A stretch of 41,546 bases of DNA from JACZST01 sp964195155 (GTDB taxonomy: Bacteria > Actinomycetota > Acidimicrobiia > Spongiisociales > UBA5794): contig CAXMOP010000017.1 of assembly GCA_964195155.1 (NCBI GenBank), forward strand, positions 1-41,546. Direction: 5' to 3'. Each line of letters opens with the position of its first letter. Position 1 is the stretch's first letter. Positions 30,900-39,685 of this stretch are shown one piece after another. The position numbers and the translations under genes were made by a program. The notes beneath the pieces were generated by a model that worked only from the letters and a program-made list of their open reading frames with translations, was not told the DNA's origin and did not search any database.

Positions 30900-32918
30900 G
30901 CTGAGGGCCGACCGACCTTGCTCGAGCAGCCTGACGAATTGAGACTCGTCAAGGACCGGTACGCCGAGTTCCTCCGCCTTGCCGGCCTTCGACCCCGGCG
31001 AGGCACCGACCACGACGGCGGACGTCTTGCCGGACACCGATCCGGTGACCTTGCCGCCCCGGTCCTCGACGGCACTCTTCGCGCCATCGCGGCTGAAACC
31101 ATCGAGGGTTCCGGTGATGACGACCGTGATGCCCTCGAGGAGGATCCCGCCGCTCGAGTCGTCGACCGGATCCTCGATGCGGACCCCGGCGGCGGCGAGC
31201 TTGGTGATCAGTTCGCGGTTGTCGGTATCGGCGAACCAATCGACCACGGAGGCGGCGATCTCGGGCCCGATCCCGTCGATGGCGGTGATGTCCTCTTCGG
31301 TGGCGGCGCCAAGCGCAGGGATGCTGCCAAAGCGCCGGGCCAGCACCCTGGCGACGGATCCGCCGACGTGGTCGATGCCGAAGCCGACGAGCAGGCGGGC
31401 CACCTCTCGGTCCTTGGCCGCCTCGATAGCGGCGAGCAGGTTTCCCACCGAAACCTCTCCCCAGCCCTCACGGCCGAGGAGCTCGCCTGGCTCGATCGTA
31501 AAGATGTCTGCGGGATCCTCGATGATCGACTCGGAGAGCAGCAGGTCGATGGTCTTGTAGCCGAGCCCCTCGATGTCCATGGCGCCGCGGCCCGCAAAGT
31601 GAGCGAGGTGCTCCCGTAGTCGGCTCGGGCAGGAATAGCCGCCGGTGCACTTTGCCTTCGCCTCGCCTTCGGGCAAGATGATCGGATTGCCGCAGAACGG
31701 GCATTTCTTTGGCATCCGCCACACTTTTGCCCCGACCGGGCGCTTCGAGAGGATGGGGCCGACCACCTCCGGGATGACATCTCCGGCCCGGCGCACGATC
31801 ACCGTGTCTCCCTCGCGAACGTCCTTGCGCTGCACCTCCCCCTCGTTGTGCAGGGTGGCGTTGGTGACCGTGACCCCGCCGACGAACACCGGCTCCAGTT
31901 CGGCATACGGGGTGACGGCGCCGGTCCTTCCCACGTTGATGAGGATCTTGTGCAGGATCGTGGTTTTCTCTTCCGGTGGCAGCTTGTACGCGACCGCCCA
32001 TCGCGGGCTCTTTGCGGTGAACCCAAGGGCCCGCTGGTCGTCGAGCGAGTCGACCTTGATCACCATCCCGTCGGTCTGATAGTCGTGATCGTGCCTGGCT
32101 TTCTCCGCGGCGCGCACGTAGGCCTCGACACCTTCGACGTCGCTCACCCGCTGGTTTTCCGGATTGACCGGCAGCCCCAGGTCGCGAAGCCACGCCATCT
32201 GTGCCGTGTGCGTTTCCATCTCGGAGCCGCCCTCCGCATATCCGAGCTGGTACACCCAGATCGACAGTTGCCGCTTCGCGGTGGCCGCAGGATCCTTCTG
32301 CCGAACCGAGCCCGCCGCCGTGTTGCGCGGGTTCACGTACGGCTGCTCTCCCGCCTCGGCCTGCTTCGCGTTCAATTCGTCGAAGGCACTCACCGGCATG
32401 TAGATCTCGCCTCGCACCTCCATCACGCGGGGCGCTGCTCCACGAAGGACCAGGGGGATCGCGCCGATCGTTCGCACGTTGGCCGTGATGTCCTCCCCCA
32501 CCACGCCGTCACCCCTGGTCGCACCCTTGGTCAGCCTGCCGTCCTCGTAAGTGAGCGAGACGGCGAGGCCGTCGATCTTCAGCTCACACGCAAACGCCTC
32601 GGGGGGTCGGTCGAGAATCCGCACGAGGCGGGCCTCCCACCCCTCCAGATCATCGAGGCTCTCGACGTTATCCATCGAAAACATCTGCTCTCGATGCGGC
32701 ACCGGTGCAAACAACTCGGAGACCCGGCCGCCAATCCGCTGGGTCGGCGACTCCGGCGTCACCAGTTCGGGATGCTCCTCCTCGATGGCTTCGAGCTCGC
32801 GGAAGAGGATGTCGAATTCGATGTCCGAAATCTCCGGCTCGTCGAGGACGTGGTAGCGGTAGTCGTGGTAGCGAAGCGCCTCGCGCAGTTCTTCGGACCG
32901 CGTCGCGTCGTCAGCCAT
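30897..32918 (-). CDS. ligA: NAD-dependent DNA ligase
   Basis: LigA seals nicks in replication and repair using NAD. The 673-residue protein has all parts in order: the Ia domain (1–65, with YHDYRYHVLDEPEISD for NMN binding), adenylation domain with Lys114 in the KIDG motif (CELKIDG), OB fold, a zinc finger with Cys406, Cys409, Cys424 and Cys430, helix-hairpin-helix repeats (about 470–580) and a C-terminal BRCT domain (about 590–665). ATG 32918 overlaps the mnmA stop by 8 bp. It is the last gene of iscS–mnmA–ligA, an order also seen nearby in mycobacteria. Confidence 0.97.
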   Translation of the reverse strand: MADDATRSEELREALRYHDYRYHVLDEPEISDIEFDILFRELEAIEEEHPELVTPESPTQRIGGRVSELFAPVPHREQMFSMDNVESLDDLEGWEARLVRILDRPPEAFACELKIDGLAVSLTYEDGRLTKGATRGDGVVGEDITANVRTIGAIPLVLRGAAPRVMEVRGEIYMPVSAFDELNAKQAEAGEQPYVNPRNTAAGSVRQKDPAATAKRQLSIWVYQLGYAEGGSEMETHTAQMAWLRDLGLPVNPENQRVSDVEGVEAYVRAAEKARHDHDYQTDGMVIKVDSLDDQRALGFTAKSPRWAVAYKLPPEEKTTILHKILINVGRTGAVTPYAELEPVFVGGVTVTNATLHNEGEVQRKDVREGDTVIVRRAGDVIPEVVGPILSKRPVGAKVWRMPKKCPFCGNPIILPEGEAKAKCTGGYSCPSRLREHLAHFAGRGAMDIEGLGYKTIDLLLSESIIEDPADIFTIEPGELLGREGWGEVSVGNLLAAIEAAKDREVARLLVGFGIDHVGGSVARVLARRFGSIPALGAATEEDITAIDGIGPEIAASVVDWFADTDNRELITKLAAAGVRIEDPVDDSSGGILLEGITVVITGTLDGFSRDGAKSAVEDRGGKVTGSVSGKTSAVVVGASPGSKAGKAEELGVPVLDESQFVRLLEQGRSALS

Positions 32919-33984
32919 CCGAGCGTATGACGTCGTCGATCACACCGCCGCCGAGCACTTCCTCACCGTCATAGAACACGGCCGATTGACCCGGAGCGGG
33001 TGCCGGGGTCGGCTCTGCGAACTCGACCAGCCAGCCATGATCGCTTTTCGGAGTCACCGAAGACGGAATCGGCTTGGATCGGTAGCGCACCTTGACCTCG
33101 ACGTTTGGGTCCGCCAGGGGAGACCCCGACACGAAGGTGACGTCGGAGACGACGCAGCCGGCGACGAGCAGATCGTCGCGGGTTCCGACGACAACTTCGG
33201 CCGTAGCGGGCCGGACGTCGACGACGTATCGCGGCTCGCCAATGGCGACACCGAGCCCTCGTCTCTGACCGATTGTGAAGTTGCTGACTCCAGCGTGGGT
33301 GCCGAGTACCGAGCCCCCGGTGTCGACGATCTCGCCCGGCTCAGCGGCACCCGGCACCACGGTTTCGAGGAAGGCGCGGTAGTCGCTCTTGACAAAACAG
33401 ATGTCTTGACTGTCCGGCTTGTCGGCGGTTCGCAGCCCCATTGCCCTGGCGCGCTCCCGGACCTCGGTCTTCCGCATCTCGCCGATCGGCAGAAGGATCC
33501 GCGACAGCTCGCGCTGGCCGAGCATGTGGAGGACATACGACTGGTCCTTGGTGCCATCCACCGCTCTGAGCAGATGCCAGCCTGCGTCGTGGGCGCGCAC
33601 TCGGGCATGGTGGCCGGTGACGAGAATGTCTGCGTCGAGGGCATCCATCCGGTCGAAGAGTGCCGAGAACCGCACCTTGCGATTGCACTCGATGCAGGGG
33701 TTCGGTGTGCGCCCTGCGAGGTAGGCAGCGCTGAAAGGATCGACGACGGCGCTGGTGAACTCTTCGACGTAGTCGAGCACGTAATACGGCACTCCAAGCT
33801 GGGCGGCCACCCGGCGGGCATCCTCGGCATCGGCGACCGTGCAGCAGCCCGCGGTCGGCATCTCGCCGTCCGGCCCAACCCACTGCTTCAGCGTCACGCC
33901 GATGACGTCGTGGCCGGCCTCGAGCATCAGGGCCGCCGCTACCGAAGAGTCGACTCCCCCCGACATGGCGACGAGCGCCTTCAT
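32911..33984 (-). CDS. mnmA: tRNA 2-thiouridylase
   Basis: MnmA installs the 2-thio group on wobble U34 of tRNA-Lys, -Glu and -Gln. The 357-residue product has the ATP loop SGGVDSS (8–14), catalytic Cys97 in NPCIECN and Cys196 in DSQDICFV, and a C-terminal barrel (about 240–350). An extra GCCT segment (47–50) lies before the DAR helix. ATG 33984 overlaps the cysteine desulfurase stop as ATGA, which fits, as the desulfurase supplies its sulfur. The tRNA-Glu and tRNA-Gln genes in this window have CTC and CTG anticodons and would not themselves need thiolation. Confidence 0.95.
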   Translation of the reverse strand: MKALVAMSGGVDSSVAAALMLEAGHDVIGVTLKQWVGPDGEMPTAGCCTVADAEDARRVAAQLGVPYYVLDYVEEFTSAVVDPFSAAYLAGRTPNPCIECNRKVRFSALFDRMDALDADILVTGHHARVRAHDAGWHLLRAVDGTKDQSYVLHMLGQRELSRILLPIGEMRKTEVRERARAMGLRTADKPDSQDICFVKSDYRAFLETVVPGAAEPGEIVDTGGSVLGTHAGVSNFTIGQRRGLGVAIGEPRYVVDVRPATAEVVVGTRDDLLVAGCVVSDVTFVSGSPLADPNVEVKVRYRSKPIPSSVTPKSDHGWLVEFAEPTPAPAPGQSAVFYDGEEVLGGGVIDDVIRSDG

Positions 33985-35108
33985 TGCAGGGTCTCGACGA
34001 TTTCGGCGACCCTGGCCGCCGCTTCACCGGCGGTTGCGGTGACGTCGGTCCATCCGAAGCTGAAACGCACGTATTCCGCGCTCTCACTCTGCGAGACGCC
34101 CATCGCATCCAGCACGTGGCTGGTGAGCTGTGCCCCGCTGTGGCATGCGGCTCCGGCGGCGGCCGAGATCCCGGCCCCGTCGAGTCGAATCAGCAGTGTC
34201 TCGGAGCGAACGCCGTGGAATCGAATATGAGAGTGGGACACCAGGCGATCGGAACCGACCCCGGTGACGTCCATCTTGACCCGGGTTATCAGCTCCGCTT
34301 CGAATCGGTCCCTGGCGCCGCCGACGACCGACCGGTACCGACGCCGGTCGGCGGCAGCGGCATCGACGGCTGCAGCAAACCCCACAATGCCGGCGACGTT
34401 GTGCGTTCCCGAGCGCCGGCCAAGCTCCTGGCCGCCTCCATGGATCACCGGCTCGAGCTTCACCCCATCGCGTACATAGAGGCAACCAACCCCCTGCGGG
34501 CCGCCGATCTTGTGTGCGGAGATCGAGATCAGGGCGGCTCCGGTGTCGTCGACCGTCACCGGGAGCGAGGCGAAGGCCTGTACGGCATCGGTGTGAAACA
34601 GTACCCCGGGCGCCGTGGCCGCGAGCTCGTCTGCGATCCGTCGCACCGGCTGGACGACACCGGTCTCGTTGTTGGCGGTCATCACCGATACCACTGCGGT
34701 GTTGGGGGTGACGGCGCCGACGACTTCGTCAGGATCGACGCGGCCGTCGTCGTCGACGCCGACCACGCGAATCTGATGCCCGAGTCGCTCGACGAACCGG
34801 GCCGACTGCAGCACCGCGTCGTGCTCGATCGCCGTCGTTACGACATCCCCCGAGCGCTCGATGGCGGCGCCGGTCACCGCAAGGTTGTCGGCATCGGTTC
34901 CTCCCCCGGTGAACACGATCTCGAGCGGGTGCGCAGCACCGATAGCCGCGGCGATGCGCTCTCGCGCCGCTTCGATCGCGTCCTTGGCGCCTCGCGAAAC
35001 AGCGTGCACGCCGGACGGGTTCCCGAAGCGGTCGTGCAGCCAGGGCTCCATGGCATCCACCGCCTCCGGTCGCATCGGAGTCGTCGCGGCGTGATCGAGG
35101 TAGATCAT
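33981..35108 (-). CDS. iscS: Cysteine desulfurase (IscS/NifS type)
   Basis: This PLP enzyme of 375 residues takes sulfur from cysteine and passes it as persulfide to partners. It has YLDHAATTPMRPEAV (3–17), Lys200 in SAHKIGGPQG, and the catalytic Cys322 in AACHSGAQLTSHVL, placed on the mobile loop of the IscS/NifS group. The direct overlap with mnmA indicates that tRNA thiolation is one use. The Nfu protein at 38015 could be another acceptor route. The upstream 115-bp gap shows no clear signal. Confidence 0.93.
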   Translation of the reverse strand: MIYLDHAATTPMRPEAVDAMEPWLHDRFGNPSGVHAVSRGAKDAIEAARERIAAAIGAAHPLEIVFTGGGTDADNLAVTGAAIERSGDVVTTAIEHDAVLQSARFVERLGHQIRVVGVDDDGRVDPDEVVGAVTPNTAVVSVMTANNETGVVQPVRRIADELAATAPGVLFHTDAVQAFASLPVTVDDTGAALISISAHKIGGPQGVGCLYVRDGVKLEPVIHGGGQELGRRSGTHNVAGIVGFAAAVDAAAADRRRYRSVVGGARDRFEAELITRVKMDVTGVGSDRLVSHSHIRFHGVRSETLLIRLDGAGISAAAGAACHSGAQLTSHVLDAMGVSQSESAEYVRFSFGWTDVTATAGEAAARVAEIVETLQ

Positions 35109-35223
35109 CGCCTCAGTTTGGTCACGTCAACACCGCTGTGGGTCGCGTTACCGGGTGGAGGTGCGACCAGGAAGACGGTGGCGACGGCGCGGGAGGCCGT
35201 TGGCGGCACGGCCCAGAGATGGC

Positions 35224-36360
35224 TCAGCCCTGTTCGGCGATGCGCTGAACAAACTCCACCACGGCTTCTTCGTATCGAATCACTGCAACATTCCACGAGT
35301 CTCCGTGCCCGGCACCGCTGATCTTCAGCAGCTCGACGTCGCTCGGTCTGGAACCGGCGAATTCCTCGATGACCGAAATCGGTGAGATCTGATCATCGAC
35401 ACCGTGGATGACCAGGATCGGGACGTCGAACTGATCCGCCCGGGCCAGTTGATCGAGCTCCGCCCACTCCACGCCGAATCTGAGCCTGGCGAATTGCTTC
35501 CCAAGGGCGCCGATCGGCCCAGGAATCCATCCGGTGTTGTGGTCCACGAACGCCTCGAAGTCCAGGACCGGAGAGTCCAGGATCACGCCACGCACCGCGC
35601 CAACTCGTTCGCTCTCGTGCAGCAGCATCGATACCACCTCCGCCCCGAGGTCGTGACCGTACAGGATGTAATCACGAGCACCTTCGCGCTCGGCAAACAG
35701 CATCGCTGCATCCAGGTCGCGCCACTCGCCGAGACCCCAGGTGCGGAGACCAGAAGGACTCTCCGGGGCACCGACGTCATCGCGGTAGGTGACCACCAAT
35801 ACCGGGAAACCCTCCTCCACCAGCCGCGGAATGATGCGCAACGACTGGGTGAGGCGGTCCGTGCCCCGCCCATGGGCGATCACCACCCAGGTGGAGCGCC
35901 GCCCGTCGATGAACCAGACCGGTTGCGGCCCCAGGTCGCCGGGCGCGGCCTTGTCCTGAAACCCGAGACCGTGCGCGGTGAGCGGGTCGCCCGGATACGC
36001 ATCGACATCGAGGCGACCCATCTCGCCGGGATCGACTCCGTCGCCGTAGGGCTCGGTGTTCCAGATCACCTCGGCCTCTCCGACGCGGTCGATCCCGGTG
36101 AGCTGCGTATAGCCAGCTTCGGTCTCGAAACCCCAGATCCCTTCGTTCTGGAACTCGTCGAATGGCGGGAGCACGATTCTGCCGGGCGGCGTCGCGAACA
36201 CTTCGGCCCGGTATTCGCGGTCGTCGTCCAGGGGCACGAGGAACTCGGACCGAATCTGGTTGGAGTGAGCCCAGGCCCAAATCACGCTCACCAGGGCCAC
36301 CGTGGTGACGAACCCCAGCAACACTTTTCCCGTCCACGGGGGAAACTTGACCCTGGCCAT
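35224..36360 (-). CDS. Membrane-anchored alpha/beta hydrolase with Asp at the nucleophile position
   Basis: The 378-residue protein has one N-terminal helix (12–30) and then an extracytoplasmic alpha/beta-hydrolase domain. The nucleophile elbow reads YGHDLGAE (Asp237 within 234–241), where esterases have G-x-S-x-G. Probable acid Asp322 (HGVDDQIS) and His352 (GAGHGDSW) are in place. Asp nucleophiles are known in epoxide hydrolases and haloalkane dehalogenases, but the overall pattern (VVIAHGRGTDR, ILDSPVLDFEAFVDH) is closer to serine esterase/peptidase-like families. ATG 36360 fits the helix, and TAGCCT 7 nt upstream may be a -10 box. The substrate is unknown. Confidence 0.75.
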   Translation of the reverse strand: MARVKFPPWTGKVLLGFVTTVALVSVIWAWAHSNQIRSEFLVPLDDDREYRAEVFATPPGRIVLPPFDEFQNEGIWGFETEAGYTQLTGIDRVGEAEVIWNTEPYGDGVDPGEMGRLDVDAYPGDPLTAHGLGFQDKAAPGDLGPQPVWFIDGRRSTWVVIAHGRGTDRLTQSLRIIPRLVEEGFPVLVVTYRDDVGAPESPSGLRTWGLGEWRDLDAAMLFAEREGARDYILYGHDLGAEVVSMLLHESERVGAVRGVILDSPVLDFEAFVDHNTGWIPGPIGALGKQFARLRFGVEWAELDQLARADQFDVPILVIHGVDDQISPISVIEEFAGSRPSDVELLKISGAGHGDSWNVAVIRYEEAVVEFVQRIAEQG

Positions 36361-36416
36361 GACGAAAAGGCTATCGGAGCGGCCTGCTACCAACCATCGA
36401 ATTGCTTCAATACGGT

Positions 36417-37184
36417 TTACCGTCCAACAAACTCCGGAGACTCCTTCGCCAGGAATGCGGCGACGCCTGCTCGGGCATCGTCGGTCGCAAATGCCTCGCC
36501 AAACTGTTCGGCTTCCAACGCGAGGCCCTCCGATTGGGAAAGATCCCACCCGCCGCCAATCGCTCGCTTGACCGCGGCGTACGCCGTAGTCGGGCCCATG
36601 GCGAACTCCCGTGCCGCTTCGGCCGCTACGGTGAGCAGCTCGTCGGAGGCCACGACGCGATCTGCCAGTCCGATGGCGAGGGCCTCTTCGGCGCGCACGT
36701 GGCGGCCGCTGAGACACATCTCCTTCGCCCGCTGATAGCCCACGATTCTCGGCAGCCGCTGGGTCCCTCCAGCACCCGGAATCAGGCCGAGCAAGATCTC
36801 CGGCTGGCCGACCCTGGCGTCGTCTGAGAAGAAGCGAAGGTCGGCACCCATCGCCAGCTCCAGCCCGCCTCCCAGGGCAACCCCGTGGACGGCAGCAATG
36901 GTCGGCTTCGGCAGTGCCTCCAGGCGAGCGACGACCGCGGCCAGCCCCGCCGATTGCCGGTCGTGGGCGCCGGTGTCGAACGCAGCCTGGAATCCCGTGA
37001 TGTCGGCCCCAAATGCGAAGTGCGGATGACCGGTGATCAAGACGGCGCGAACCGCATCACTTTCTGCGTCGCCGATCGCACCGTCGATCGCGACAATCAA
37101 CTCCGCATTGAGGGCGTTGCCCGGGGGTCGGTTGAGGGTGATGGTTGCGACGGCATCGGTGACGTCGAATTCGACGAGGGCCAC
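36417..37184 (-). CDS. Enoyl-CoA hydratase/isomerase (crotonase family)
   Basis: The 255-residue protein has the crotonase motifs. LNRPPGNALNAELI (17–30) and HFAFGADI form the first oxyanion-hole region, and AVHGVALGGGLELAMGAD (98–115) holds the first catalytic Glu. VGQPEILLGLIPGAGGTQRL holds the second, so it is likely a true hydratase rather than an inactive paralogue. GTG 37184 is supported by GGAGG 5 nt upstream. It lies between the hydrolase and the MeaB-like GTPase on the same strand. The chain-length range is unknown. Confidence 0.93.
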   Translation of the reverse strand: MALVEFDVTDAVATITLNRPPGNALNAELIVAIDGAIGDAESDAVRAVLITGHPHFAFGADITGFQAAFDTGAHDRQSAGLAAVVARLEALPKPTIAAVHGVALGGGLELAMGADLRFFSDDARVGQPEILLGLIPGAGGTQRLPRIVGYQRAKEMCLSGRHVRAEEALAIGLADRVVASDELLTVAAEAAREFAMGPTTAYAAVKRAIGGGWDLSQSEGLALEAEQFGEAFATDDARAGVAAFLAKESPEFVGR

Positions 37185-37215
37185 GATTTCCTCCGTTGCT
37201 GGCTAGATCGAAAGG

Positions 37216-37968
37216 CTACCGGGCCGCCGACTCCTCGAGATGCCGGCGATGATCGCCAATCGCATCCCACAGCGCGGCGATGCCGTCGCCGTTCGTAGCC
37301 ACAGCCTCGATCACCGGGGGGGTCCACGGCTGCGGTTTGCCGACCTCCAAGGCGCCGATCAGCGCACTCACCGTTTCCTTGACACCGGGGCGATCGGCCT
37401 TATTCACCACGAAAATGTCACCGGCTTCGATGAGCCCGGCCTTGGCTGCCTGGACATCGTCTCCCCATCCGGGCGCGAAGACGACCAAGACGGTGTGGGC
37501 CAGAGAGGCAACCTCAAGCTCGGATTGGCCGACTCCGACCGTCTCAATGATGATCTCGCCGAAACCCAGCCCCTGGAGGAGGGCGACGATCCGCGGCGTG
37601 GCCTCGGCGATCCCGCCAAGATGCCCGCGGTTCGCCATGGAGCGGATGTAGACCCGATCGTCGTCGGTGTGGCGCTGCATGCGCACACGGTCACCGAGGA
37701 CGGCGCCACCCGTGAAAGGACTCGACGGATCCACCGCCACGACCGCTACCTGCCCATCGGACATGGCCTCGTCGATGAGCCGATCGACCAACGTGGATTT
37801 GCCCGCACCCGGCGGGCCGGTGACGCCGGTGAGCCACGTGTCTCCGCCATTGCCGGCGACCGCCAAAGCCTCTCTGCCGAGTGCGGTGTCGTCTTCGACG
37901 GCGCTGACCAGCCGGCCAAGAGCGCGCCGATCGCCGACTCGTGCGGCTTCGAGAAGGTCCATAGCCAA
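37216..37968 (-). CDS. meaB: MeaB/ArgK-type GTPase
   Basis: MeaB-type G proteins load and protect B12-dependent acyl-CoA mutases such as methylmalonyl-CoA mutase. The 250-residue protein has Walker A GPPGAGKS (51–58), DPSSPFTGGAVLGDRVRM (82–99), the ETVGVGQSE switch and NKAD for guanine. It ends after the G domain and is shorter than the usual ~310–330 residues. The C-terminal extension used for dimerisation is missing, and no mutase gene is near. The adjacent enoyl-CoA hydratase suggests acyl-CoA metabolism. ATG 37968 has no clear Shine-Dalgarno; a short hairpin lies upstream. Confidence 0.85.
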   Translation of the reverse strand: MAMDLLEAARVGDRRALGRLVSAVEDDTALGREALAVAGNGGDTWLTGVTGPPGAGKSTLVDRLIDEAMSDGQVAVVAVDPSSPFTGGAVLGDRVRMQRHTDDDRVYIRSMANRGHLGGIAEATPRIVALLQGLGFGEIIIETVGVGQSELEVASLAHTVLVVFAPGWGDDVQAAKAGLIEAGDIFVVNKADRPGVKETVSALIGALEVGKPQPWTPPVIEAVATNGDGIAALWDAIGDHRRHLEESAAR

Positions 37969-37992
37969 CGAGGTTACGGGGCTGCCCCTCCG

Positions 37993-38009
37993 TTCTTGCG
38001 CAGCAAGAA
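37993..38009 (-). terminator. Hairpin between nfu and meaB
   Basis: TTCTTGC (37993–37999) and GCAAGAA (38003–38009) pair perfectly around GCA. It could end nfu transcripts or lie in the meaB leader. The arm TTCTTGCG also begins the inverted repeat at 29310. Confidence 0.5.
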
Positions 38010-38014
38010 GGGTC

Positions 38015-38311
38015 TCAGACCGCCTCGACCTCGGTGACTCCGGGGACGCGGTCGCGCAGGATGCGTTCGATTCCGGCGGTCAGGGTCATCGTGGACAGCG
38101 GACAACCACCGCAGGCACCGACGAGTTGGAGGCTGACCTTGCCACCGTCGGTCCCGAGCAACACCAGGTCGCCACCGTCCGACTGCAGTGCGGGACGGAT
38201 GTATTCGAGCGCGGACTCGAGCACCTCTTGATCGATTTCACCGTCGAATCCCGCCGCCGGCTTGTCGGTGGGCGAGGCGATCTCGATGACGTTCTCTTGC
38301 TCTACAGCCAT
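38015..38311 (-). CDS. NifU C-terminal-domain (Nfu) Fe-S carrier
   Basis: The 98-residue protein is a single Nfu domain. The CXXC pair Cys67 and Cys70 (GACGGCPLST) binds a bridging Fe-S cluster between two subunits, and the IRPALQSDGGDLVLL segment (38–52) is typical of the family. An acidic N-terminal tail (about 1–25) precedes the domain. Such proteins receive clusters from the assembly machinery and hand them to client enzymes. A cysteine desulfurase is coded 3 kb upstream on the same strand, but no scaffold genes (suf or isc) are in the window. Confidence 0.93.
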   Translation of the reverse strand: MAVEQENVIEIASPTDKPAAGFDGEIDQEVLESALEYIRPALQSDGGDLVLLGTDGGKVSLQLVGACGGCPLSTMTLTAGIERILRDRVPGVTEVEAV

Positions 38312-38352
38312 GGTGACAAGGTAACCGCTCGCGGGCCGTTATTCGTCCCTCT

Positions 38353-39675
38353 TCACACCGGTGCCGGCAGGCCGGTGCGAGGATCCGGCGCGGTTGGATA
38401 GCCAATCGCTGGAAATAGCACAACCCCGTCGTTGCCGACGATCGCTGACCAGGTACCGCCGGATCGTGGTCCGGCGGCGTCGGTGTCATCGACAACGGTA
38501 AAGGCGCCGGATGCTGAGAAGGTCACCGAACCGAGGTCCCAACCGAGGCCGATCACCACCTCATCGGGCAGATGGTCGCCGGCGTCCTCGGGGGTAAGCC
38601 CTCCGTAGTAATGGGAGAGGATCTCGGCATAGTCCTCTCCCTCGAGCGCCATGGCCAGAGCGCCGTACTGACTCATGCCGAGATTGTGCCCCCAGCCCTC
38701 ACCGTCGAAGACCACCGTGCCGAACTGGACCGCATCGTCATATGGCAGATGGGCGAGGACGAATTCGGGGATCGCGTGCTCCGGGGTGTACGAGACGCGG
38801 TATCGGTAGGAAGGGAGCGCCTGGGGAAGTCGCTTCCCGTCGCTGCGAGCCGCCGGGAGCAAGGCCGGATACAGGTCGGCGCCCTGTCGGTTCATTGCGC
38901 CCTTCACCGCGGGGCCCAGGACCGTGGCCGTACCTCGTGTGGTGCTCACCACGAGGGTTGCCCGGCCCTCACCCTCCGGTGGGATGCGGTGATCGAGCGC
39001 GATCAGGTCACCGCCGACCGGGTGCCCATCCGCGGCGAGGATCTCGACGAAGGCTCGTGAGGGGATCTCAACGCGCCACGAGGCGTACGGCGACACTCCC
39101 TGCTCGGGCGAGTCGACCGGTTGCAGGTACGGCAACGCCGCCCCGCCCCAGACGTCCTGGACCGCCATCGTGCGCGACCCGGCGCTCGAGGAGTAGACGG
39201 CAAGGATCGGTCCTCCGTCGAAGGTGAGGATCTGGCGCGCGGTGTGCTCGACTGCCGCGAGCCAGCGATCACCGTGTTGCTCATCGAGGTAGCTGGTCCC
39301 GGCATATACCTGGCAGGCACTCGAGGCACAGATGTCGAAGCCGTGCTCTCTTCCGCGCTCGGACCGGCCGTTGCGCATGGTGTTGGCGAGATAGGTGCGG
39401 GCCGCGACGACCTGCGCCGCAAGCGCTTCGTCCGGCCATCCAAAAGGCACCTCTTTGATCCCGGCCAGATAGGCGTCCACCGAGGTGGTCTCGGTGAGCG
39501 CCAGGCCCGACTCCGATGCCGCAATGGTGAGGGCGCCGCCGTATCTACGCCCGTTGATCTCGAACTCCGTGCCGTCGGCAGGGTGAAGCGTGACGGTGTC
39601 CTCGGCAATTGCCGGCGCGGAGATCATGACCGCCATCCCTGCGGCCACCAGGCTGATGAACAGCGCTCGGGACAC
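38353..39675 (-). CDS. SpoIID/LytB-domain protein, secreted
   Basis: The 440-residue protein starts with a signal peptide (about 1–24, cleavage after APAIA). The SpoIID domain follows, with the VDAYLAGIKEVPFGWPDEAL segment and AQVVAARTYL. The VYAGTSYLDEQHGDRW and VYSSSAGSRT motifs come next, and WGHNLGMSQYGALAMA is at about 333–348. In sporulating Firmicutes SpoIID is a lytic transglycosylase on stem-peptide-free glycan. In non-sporulators the related domain is thought to act in cell-wall remodelling. GTG 39675 (or the adjacent GTG 39678) lies about 10 bp after the murA stop, so it is probably cotranscribed with murA. Confidence 0.88.
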   Translation of the reverse strand: MSRALFISLVAAGMAVMISAPAIAEDTVTLHPADGTEFEINGRRYGGALTIAASESGLALTETTSVDAYLAGIKEVPFGWPDEALAAQVVAARTYLANTMRNGRSERGREHGFDICASSACQVYAGTSYLDEQHGDRWLAAVEHTARQILTFDGGPILAVYSSSAGSRTMAVQDVWGGAALPYLQPVDSPEQGVSPYASWRVEIPSRAFVEILAADGHPVGGDLIALDHRIPPEGEGRATLVVSTTRGTATVLGPAVKGAMNRQGADLYPALLPAARSDGKRLPQALPSYRYRVSYTPEHAIPEFVLAHLPYDDAVQFGTVVFDGEGWGHNLGMSQYGALAMALEGEDYAEILSHYYGGLTPEDAGDHLPDEVVIGLGWDLGSVTFSASGAFTVVDDTDAAGPRSGGTWSAIVGNDGVVLFPAIGYPTAPDPRTGLPAPV

Positions 39676-39685
39676 CACCTGCGCT

